DNA from: an uncultured Bacillota bacterium
Lineage (GTDB): Bacteria > Bacillota > Clostridia > Peptostreptococcales > Anaerovoracaceae
Direction of reading: 5' to 3'
Length of the DNA: 6,658 nucleotides
Assembly: GCA_959606705.1 (NCBI GenBank)
Contig: CAUHLX010000157.1
Span: 1 to 6,658, forward strand
Made by a program: the position numbers and the translations under genes
The notes under the pieces: generated by a model
What the model was told of the DNA's origin: nothing
The model's database searches: none
The model's input: the letters and a program-made list of their open reading frames with translations, nothing else
Shown: positions 1 through 4,230 of the stretch, piece after piece
How positions within the stretch are numbered: the stretch's first letter is position 1
Layout of the letters: each line of letters opens with the position of its first letter

Positions 1-1
1 A

Positions 2-1231
2 GCCGACCGGGTGGTGATTATGGAGCGGGGAAAGATCGTGCTGTCGGGCACGCCGGTGGAGGTGTTCACCCACGGAGAACAGATTCGGAAAATGGATCTG
101 GCGGTGCCTTTTACGGTGGAGCTTTCCCAGCGCCTGCGGGAACGGGGGCTTCCGGTGCCTTCGGACGTGGTGGAGGAGCCGGAGCTGGTGGAATTTTTAC
201 TGAAGAGAGGGAAAACGGCCAGCACGCAGGGAACGGAAAGGGCCGAGATGGCCGGGAGGTCCGGTTGGGAAAGCGATTCGGCGGGAGCGGTGAATTTCAC
301 GAGCTCCGCCGGTTCGACGGGGCGCACCGATTCCGCGGGAGCCGACGATTCCATGAGCTCCGGCTCGGGAAAACCCGTTTCCGTGGAGGTACGAGGACTA
401 ACGCATGTTTACAGCGCGGGAATGCCCTTTGAGACAGTGGCCTTGGACGACGTGAGCTTTGAGATCGGAGAGGGTGAGTTCGTCGGCTTGATCGGACATA
501 CGGGCTCCGGCAAGTCCACGCTGATTCAGCATCTCAACGGACTGCTTAAGCCCACCTCCGGGCGGATCGTGGTGGATGGAGCGGACATTACCGGAAAGGA
601 TGTCAAGCTGCGGGACGTCCGCAGGAAAATCGGCTTGGTGTTTCAGTACCCCGAATATCAGCTGTTTGAAGAAACGGTTGAAAAGGACGTCTGCTTCGGC
701 CCGTTAAACCTAGGGCTGTCTCAGGAGGAAGCTTTGGAACGGGCGAGGGAGGCCATCGAGCTGGTAGGGTTGGATTACGAGCAGATCGGCCGGCGATCCC
801 CCTTCGAGCTTTCCGGCGGGCAGAAGCGTCGGGTGGCTATCGCGGGCGTCATCGCCATGAAACCTCGAATGCTGATTCTGGACGAACCCACCGCGGGACT
901 GGATCCCAAGGCCCATGCGGATATTTTAAATATGATTCGGACCATTCACCAAAGAGAAGGAAACAGCATCGTGCTGGTTTCTCACAATATGGGTGACATC
1001 GCGGCCTTGTCGGATCAGGTCCTGGTGATGGACCGGGGCCGGCTGGCCATGCGCGGGACGCCATCGGAGGTGTTCTCGCAGGTGGAACGATTGGAAGCGT
1101 TGGGACTGGGACTGCCGCCGGCCGCCGCATTTTTACGGCGCCTGCGCCAAAGCGGCGGAGAAGTAGCCGCAAAGGCGCTGACCGTGGAGTGCGCGGAAGA
1201 AGAAATTATGACCTGGCTGAGGAGCCGTTGA
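2..1231 (+). CDS. ecfA1-ecfA2: Fused ECF transporter ATPase, EcfA1 C-terminus plus complete EcfA2 (5' partial)
   Basis: The reading frame is open from the left edge, so the true start lies outside. The first ~65 codons match the C-terminal end of an ECF ATPase: VVIMERGKIVLSGTPVEVF is the segment that follows the H-loop. A Ser/Gly-rich linker of about 55 residues (roughly 206-372) follows, then a complete second ATPase. The second domain has Walker A GHTGSGKST (494-520), Q-loop VFQYPEYQLF (Gln codon 644), signature LSGGQKRR (809-832), Walker B MLILDEP (869-889) and H-loop His (codon 983). Its tail, VLVMDRGRLAMRGTPSEVF, is parallel to the first segment, which supports two paralogous domains in one chain. 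The protein would hydrolyse ATP on the cytoplasmic face and drive EcfT and S-components such as QueT encoded just downstream. In group II ECF systems of Firmicutes EcfA1 and EcfA2 are usually separate genes; fused ECF ATPases exist in other ECF groups. Internal translation starts (ATG 248 or 353) cannot be excluded, but no stop separates the halves. The ATPase assignment is very secure; the fusion is read directly from the frame. Confidence 0.93.
   Translation, partial: ADRVVIMERGKIVLSGTPVEVFTHGEQIRKMDLAVPFTVELSQRLRERGLPVPSDVVEEPELVEFLLKRGKTASTQGTERAEMAGRSGWESDSAGAVNFTSSAGSTGRTDSAGADDSMSSGSGKPVSVEVRGLTHVYSAGMPFETVALDDVSFEIGEGEFVGLIGHTGSGKSTLIQHLNGLLKPTSGRIVVDGADITGKDVKLRDVRRKIGLVFQYPEYQLFEETVEKDVCFGPLNLGLSQEEALERAREAIELVGLDYEQIGRRSPFELSGGQKRRVAIAGVIAMKPRMLILDEPTAGLDPKAHADILNMIRTIHQREGNSIVLVSHNMGDIAALSDQVLVMDRGRLAMRGTPSEVFSQVERLEALGLGLPPAAAFLRRLRQSGGEVAAKALTVECAEEEIMTWLRSR
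275..364 (+). repeat. Imperfect 54-nt tandem duplication in the EcfA linker
   Basis: Two copies begin at 275 and 329 with a period of 54 nt (18 codons). The first 36 nt of each copy match at about 28 positions, then the copies diverge. At protein level the copies start DSAGAVNFTSS and DSAGADDSMSS. The period is a multiple of three, so the duplication keeps the frame and lengthens the flexible linker between the two ATPase domains. Confidence 0.7.
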
Positions 1232-1235
1232 AACT

Positions 1236-2072
1236 ATGATTAGAGATATTACGATCGGACAATATTATCCCGGGGAATCCCGGATTCACAAGCTGGACCC
1301 CAGAGTGAAGATTTTGAGTACCTTTGCATTCATTATCTCGCTGTTTTTGGTGAACAATTTCGGAGGCTATTTGATTGTGCTGGCCTTTTTGGCAGTGGTG
1401 ATCGGAATATCCCGGGTTCCGCTGAAGTTTATCATGCGGGGACTGAAGCCCATTTTCCTCATCATCGCCTTCACCTTTGCCATCAACATGCTGATGACTA
1501 AGGGAACGATTCTCTGGCAGCTGGGCTTTCTGACGATTACCGTAGAAGGGCTGTACAATGCCATTTTTATGGCCCTGCGCTTGATTTTTCTCATTATCGG
1601 CTCTTCGCTGTTGACCTTGACTACCAAACCCATCACGCTCACGGACGGAATCGAACGGCTGCTGTCGCCCTTTCGCCGTTTCGGTCTGCCGGCGCACGAG
1701 CTGGCCATGATGATGACCATCGCTCTGCGTTTCATCCCCACGCTCTTGGAGGAGACCGATAAGATCATGAAGGCACAGATGGCTCGAGGCGCGGACTTTG
1801 AAAGCGGAAACCTGATCGCTAGGGCGAAAAGCTTGATTCCTCTGCTGGTACCCCTGTTCATCAGCGCCTTCCGCATCGCACAGGATTTGGCTATGGCGAT
1901 GGAGGCCCGCTGTTATCGAGGGGGAGAGAACCGTACACGGATGCACGCCATGCTGTTTGCTTCCCGGGACGCGGCGGCGGTTTGTCTGATGCTGCTCTAT
2001 TTCGTGCTGATCGTGCTGTGGAGGGAGCTGGGACCCCAGGTGATCACTTTGATTGCGGGGATGATTCGGTGA
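1236..2072 (+). CDS. ecfT: ECF transporter transmembrane (T) component EcfT
   Basis: The 278-residue membrane protein has the normal length and layout of EcfT. It begins with the conserved HKLDPRVKI segment (residues 18-26), followed by several hydrophobic segments (about 28-58, 72-88, 108-128 and 246-275). Between them lies the long cytoplasmic coupling region with the two ATPase-contacting motifs: Ala-Arg-Gly at 183-185 (MARGAD) and the second motif at 224-226, here Ala-Arg-Cys within AMEARCYRGG. In the ECF family these arginine motifs sit on coupling helices that dock into the two ATPases. EcfT holds the S-component and transmits ATP-driven movement. The ATG lies 4 nt after the ecfA stop, with a GAGGAG ribosome-binding site at 1219-1224 inside the end of ecfA. 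Its stop overlaps the GTG of queT. This points to coupled expression with both neighbours. Confidence 0.95.
   Translation: MIRDITIGQYYPGESRIHKLDPRVKILSTFAFIISLFLVNNFGGYLIVLAFLAVVIGISRVPLKFIMRGLKPIFLIIAFTFAINMLMTKGTILWQLGFLTITVEGLYNAIFMALRLIFLIIGSSLLTLTTKPITLTDGIERLLSPFRRFGLPAHELAMMMTIALRFIPTLLEETDKIMKAQMARGADFESGNLIARAKSLIPLLVPLFISAFRIAQDLAMAMEARCYRGGENRTRMHAMLFASRDAAAVCLMLLYFVLIVLWRELGPQVITLIAGMIR
2055..2071 (+). promoter_or_regulatory. Ribosome-binding site and GTGA stop/start overlap of ecfT and queT
   Basis: A GCGGGG purine run (2055-2060) lies 8 nt before a GTG codon (2069-2071) that overlaps the ecfT stop TGA (2070-2072). This arrangement is typical of translational coupling. It decides the queT start in favour of GTG 2069: the upstream ATG at 1982 would add 29 polar residues absent from QueT proteins and read far into ecfT. 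Confidence 0.65.
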
Positions 2073-2572
2073 ATCGGAATACCAGATTCGTAATCGAAGC
2101 GGCCATGATCGCCGGAATCTACACCGCTCTGACCCTGGCGCTGGCCCCCTTTTCCTATGGCATCATGCAGGTGAGGGTCTCCGAGGCGCTGACCATCCTG
2201 CCTATTTTTACGCCCGCGGCCGTTCCCGGCTTGTTTGTGGGCTGCGTGCTCTCCAATCTGCTCAGCCCTTATGGCCTTTTGGATCTGATCTGCGGCAGCG
2301 CGGCCACATTGATTGCCGCGGTACTTTCCCGTAAGCTGCGGAGCAAACCGCGGCTGGTACCCTTGCCTCCGGTTTTGGCAAACGGGATCATCATCGGCGG
2401 AATGCTTTATTTTGCCTATGGGGTGCCTGTGCCGCTCCCGCTCTGTATCCTTTGGGTGAGCTTAGGAGAGCTCTTATCCTGCTATTGCCTGGGCTGGCCG
2501 CTGATGAGATGGCTGAACCACAGCCGTTCCCTTTTTCACTGGGAAGGAATACCCCGAGACGGATCCGCATAA
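2069..2572 (+). CDS. queT: QueT family S-component, predicted queuosine-precursor transporter
   Basis: From GTG 2069 this is a 167-residue, strongly hydrophobic protein with about five to six membrane segments. It matches the QueT family (formerly DUF988) in length and in characteristic segments: IAGIYTALTLALAPFSYG (residues 14-31), the conserved VRVSEALTILP (35-45), LSNLLSPYGLLDLICGSAAT (61-80), and PLPPVLANG (98-106) before GELLSCY near the C-terminus. QueT proteins are ECF substrate-binding subunits predicted to bring in queuosine or its deaza-guanine precursors (preQ0/preQ1) for tRNA modification. The substrate comes from family knowledge and is not shown here. The gene overlaps ecfT by 4 nt, so this S-component is made with its own energising module. 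No preQ1 riboswitch is possible directly ahead of it because the upstream sequence is coding. The final ~18 residues form a polar tail. The ATG at 2105 is an alternative but would remove part of the first helix. Confidence 0.92.
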   Translation: MNRNTRFVIEAAMIAGIYTALTLALAPFSYGIMQVRVSEALTILPIFTPAAVPGLFVGCVLSNLLSPYGLLDLICGSAATLIAAVLSRKLRSKPRLVPLPPVLANGIIIGGMLYFAYGVPVPLPLCILWVSLGELLSCYCLGWPLMRWLNHSRSLFHWEGIPRDGSA

Positions 2573-2600
2573 GGATAACAGGCAGAGTGAATGCGGTTTG

Positions 2601-2610
2601 AAGGCGGGGA
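2601..2610 (+). promoter_or_regulatory. Ribosome-binding site deciding the L,D-transpeptidase start
   Basis: The purine run AAGGCGGGGA ends 5 nt before ATG 2616. It favours that ATG over an in-frame TTG at 2598, which would add six residues and has no comparable purine run at proper distance. Confidence 0.6.
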
Positions 2611-2615
2611 ATTCC

Positions 2616-4001
2616 ATGAGAAACAGAAAAAAACGAATTTGGACGGCGACGGTTCTGATTGCCGTTTTTCTTTTTTTGCTTTTGATTTTATCTCTCGGCG
2701 GATCTCCTTGGAAGGAGCTTTCGACTCCCAAAGGGGATCCCGGAAACGCTCCGGCCCCCTCCCCGGCTCGGAGCTCCGAAGACCGGGGCCGGGGCGTGGA
2801 CCCGGAGCTGGAAGCAATCAGGGGAAGAGGAATGGAGGAGGCGGCGCGGCGGCAGGGCGGCACGCTGGACCCGGAATTGGCCCGAACCGGGTCGGAACGT
2901 CAAATGACAGGCTTTCAAGAAAATTTGAAGTATGAGAGGTACCAGCTGTCGGATGCCTATCTGGTGGTCAAAGGAGATTCCACGCACCTGCGGACGGCAC
3001 CGTCCACCGAAGCGGAAACCGCCGCCACCCTGGCTCGATATGAAAAGCTCATAGATCCCGAGCCGGTGAGGAACGCGGACGGAAGCTTGTGGTATCAAGC
3101 CTGCCGGGTGGAGTTGAATGACCAGGGGCAGGAAACGGGGAAGCGGACCTACGGTTTTGTGAGCAGCCAAGTGGTGTGGTATCGTGTGTTTCAGTACGGA
3201 AAGATGATGGCCGCGCTGGAGCATGTGGAAGAGCAGCAGGAGCGGGGAATTCGGGAAGGGGCGGGAGGCCTCACCTATATCAGCAATTATAAAGACTATC
3301 ACGGAGCCGCGCCTCAATATCAGGGAACGGATCAGGACGCCTCGGGGAACAGCCGCAGCCAAAGCGCGCCCGGCTATTCACAGCTGTCCGATCTTACGGA
3401 GTTTTCCTATCTCGAGGACGGAACTCTGGTGCGCTATCTCGGGGAGAGCAAGGGAAAGGACCCCAGTGGAAATCCGGCGGATTACGTTCAGGTGGAACGA
3501 GTTTCGGACGCCAAGCGGTTTTATGTCCCCAGGCGCTATATCCCGGTGCGGGCCGCGCTGAAGAGTGCCGAAAAGGCCATTGTGATCGATCGGACCAATC
3601 AGAACGAAGCCGTGTTTGAGAAAAACGACGGCTGGAGCCTGATCTCCAAAACGCTGGCTACCACCGGAACCCAAGGAACCTATCATCAGCCCACGCCGCT
3701 GGGATTCTTTTATGTGATGGAAAAGCGGGAAGAGTTTTATTATCTGAAGGACGGAACGGAAGAGGTCTCCGGATATGCCCCCTGGGCGCTCCGGTTTGCA
3801 GGCGGCGCCTATGTTCACGGGGTATCCACGGGGTATCAGATTCAAGACGGAAAACGAAAGGATCCGGGAGAACGAGAGTATTCCGTTACGGTGGGAACCC
3901 TTCCCCTCTCCCATAAATGCGTGCGCAATTACAGCTCTCACGCTAAATTTCTCTACGATTGGTACGAACCGGGAAAAACTCTGGTGATCGTCATCGAATA
4001 G
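2616..4001 (+). CDS. Membrane-anchored L,D-transpeptidase (YkuD) with SH3-like domains and variant SHKCVR motif
   Basis: The 461-residue product begins with basic MRNRKKR and one hydrophobic segment (about 9-28) with no clear signal-peptidase site, so it is likely a type II anchor with the rest outside the membrane. A Pro/Arg/Glu-rich stalk follows (about 31-110), holding two DPEL repeats (62-65 and 85-88). An SH3-like wall-binding domain spans about 113-190 (LVVKGDSTHLRTAPS is typical). A Ser/Gln-rich linker and a second SH3-like segment (about 263-312) precede the YkuD domain (about 317-461). That domain opens with AIVIDRTNQNEAVFEKNDG and holds His401 (VHGVSTGY) and SHKCVRN at 432-438, with Cys435 as predicted nucleophile. 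The family links stem peptides of peptidoglycan through 3-3 bonds or attaches proteins to them. Two features are odd: Lys434 replaces the usual Gly of SHGC, and about 30 residues separate His401 from Ser432, about twice the usual gap. The Cys, His and Arg are kept, so activity is plausible. The gene starts 43 nt after queT and may be co-transcribed. Confidence 0.88.
   Translation: MRNRKKRIWTATVLIAVFLFLLLILSLGGSPWKELSTPKGDPGNAPAPSPARSSEDRGRGVDPELEAIRGRGMEEAARRQGGTLDPELARTGSERQMTGFQENLKYERYQLSDAYLVVKGDSTHLRTAPSTEAETAATLARYEKLIDPEPVRNADGSLWYQACRVELNDQGQETGKRTYGFVSSQVVWYRVFQYGKMMAALEHVEEQQERGIREGAGGLTYISNYKDYHGAAPQYQGTDQDASGNSRSQSAPGYSQLSDLTEFSYLEDGTLVRYLGESKGKDPSGNPADYVQVERVSDAKRFYVPRRYIPVRAALKSAEKAIVIDRTNQNEAVFEKNDGWSLISKTLATTGTQGTYHQPTPLGFFYVMEKREEFYYLKDGTEEVSGYAPWALRFAGGAYVHGVSTGYQIQDGKRKDPGEREYSVTVGTLPLSHKCVRNYSSHAKFLYDWYEPGKTLVIVIE
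2627..2677 (+). other. Terminator-like hairpin and AT-rich codon run inside the transpeptidase anchor
   Basis: An A7 run (2627-2633) precedes a short stem ACGGC (2643-2647) / GCCGT (2661-2665) with a 13-nt loop, followed by T5-C-T7 (2665-2677). The layout resembles an intrinsic terminator, but the stem has only 5 bp plus two possible G-U pairs. The T run also encodes Phe/Leu of the membrane anchor. It is probably coincidental, though it could attenuate read-through from the ECF operon. Confidence 0.2.
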
Positions 4002-4020
4002 GCAGCCGCGGTCAAATAAG

Positions 4021-4094
4021 GGCTTCATCACGGGCAAGGGAAACTCTCAGATTCGTAACAAAGATTTGGAAAATTACGTGAGAAGCCTCTTGCC
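4021..4094. repeat. Two interleaved inverted repeats upstream of the nrdD promoter
   Basis: Arm A GGCTTCATCACG (4021-4032) pairs with CGTGAGAAGCC (4077-4087) over 11 bp with one bulged A. Arm B GGCAAG (4033-4038), directly next to A, pairs with CTTGCC (4089-4094) over 6 bp. The order A-B-A'-B' is interleaved, so as RNA the two pairings would be alternatives rather than a comfortable pseudoknot, because the connecting loops are 0 and 1 nt. B' overlaps the predicted -35 element. There is no U tract, so a simple terminator for the transpeptidase gene is not supported. Function is unknown. Confidence 0.35.
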
Positions 4095-4118
4095 AATCGG
4101 AGTGGAAAAGCGTACTAT
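4090..4118 (+). promoter_or_regulatory. Predicted sigma-A/sigma-70 promoter of nrdD-nrdG
   Basis: The -35 element TTGCCA (4090-4095) and -10 element TACTAT (4113-4118) are separated by the optimal 17 nt. They match the consensus at 5/6 and 4/6 positions. Transcription would start near 4125, giving a 5' leader of about 105 nt before the nrdD ATG. The -10 lies inside the NrdR box, so repressor binding would directly block RNA polymerase. Confidence 0.6.
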
Positions 4119-4127
4119 ATATAGTGA
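4112..4127. promoter_or_regulatory. NrdR box 1 (near consensus)
   Basis: The 16-mer is centred on a perfect 12-bp palindrome, ACTATATATAGT (4114-4125). It matches 13 of 16 positions of the published NrdR-box consensus acaCwAtATaTwGtgt, including the key C (4115) and G (4124). NrdR is an ATP-cone repressor that shuts off ribonucleotide reductase genes when dATP is abundant. Location over the -10 of an nrdD promoter is what this regulator would require. nrdR itself is not in the window. Confidence 0.8.
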
Positions 4128-4142
4128 CTGTTATATGCGGAG

Positions 4143-4158
4143 CATCAAGACCAAGTGG
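4143..4158. promoter_or_regulatory. Degenerate NrdR box 2, 31 nt downstream of box 1
   Basis: The 16-mer CATCAAGACCAAGTGG keeps the invariant C (4146) and G (4155) and the outer CAA...GTG, about 8 of 16 consensus positions, but loses the central ATAT. Its offset of exactly 31 nt (three helical turns) from box 1 matches the known pairing of NrdR boxes. On sequence alone it would not be called; the phasing is the main support. Confidence 0.45.
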
Positions 4159-4161
4159 GAG

Positions 4162-4182
4162 CGCAGACGTTGAAACGGTGCG
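4162..4182 (+). other. Small hairpin in the nrdD 5' leader
   Basis: CGCA (4162-4165) pairs with TGCG (4179-4182), and CGT (4168-4170) pairs with ACG (4175-4177) around a TGAA tetraloop, with a small 2x1 internal loop. It lies about 30 nt before the ribosome-binding site and does not cover it. It is weak and may be fortuitous. Confidence 0.2.
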
Positions 4183-4212
4183 GAATCAGAACATTTGAAG
4201 GGATGCCAGGTG

Positions 4213-4219
4213 TAGGAGG
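4213..4219 (+). promoter_or_regulatory. Ribosome-binding site of nrdD
   Basis: TAGGAGG is a strong Shine-Dalgarno sequence. It lies 11 nt before ATG 4231, slightly longer than ideal. No other in-frame start fits it better, and the ATP-cone domain begins immediately after this ATG. Confidence 0.7.
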
Positions 4220-4230
4220 CACGCTTAGAA

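Noticed and set aside
1206..1946. Antisense 246-codon open frame opposite ecfT
   Set aside because: Its translation is rich in Gln, His and Asp with no recognisable domain and mirrors the codon bias of ecfT; the + strand gene is unmistakable.
1982..2068. Upstream ATG start for queT inside ecfT
   Set aside because: The added 29 residues are polar and unlike QueT N-termini; GTG 2069 has a ribosome-binding site and a classic stop/start overlap.
2598..2615. TTG start six codons upstream for the transpeptidase
   Set aside because: ATG 2616 has the well-spaced AAGGCGGGGA and gives a typical basic N-terminus before the membrane segment.
2573..2615. preQ1 riboswitch or terminator around queT
   Set aside because: No hairpin with a T tract is seen after queT, and the region before queT is coding ecfT sequence with no aptamer-like structure noticed.
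3378..4037. Antisense 219-codon open frame opposite the transpeptidase gene
   Set aside because: No family recognised and no supporting ribosome-binding site; it is explained by codon bias of the + strand gene.
2083..4058. Repeated 11-mer CAGATTCGTAA near 2083 and 4048
   Set aside because: Several repeated 11-mers are expected by chance in a window of this size, and the flanks do not match.
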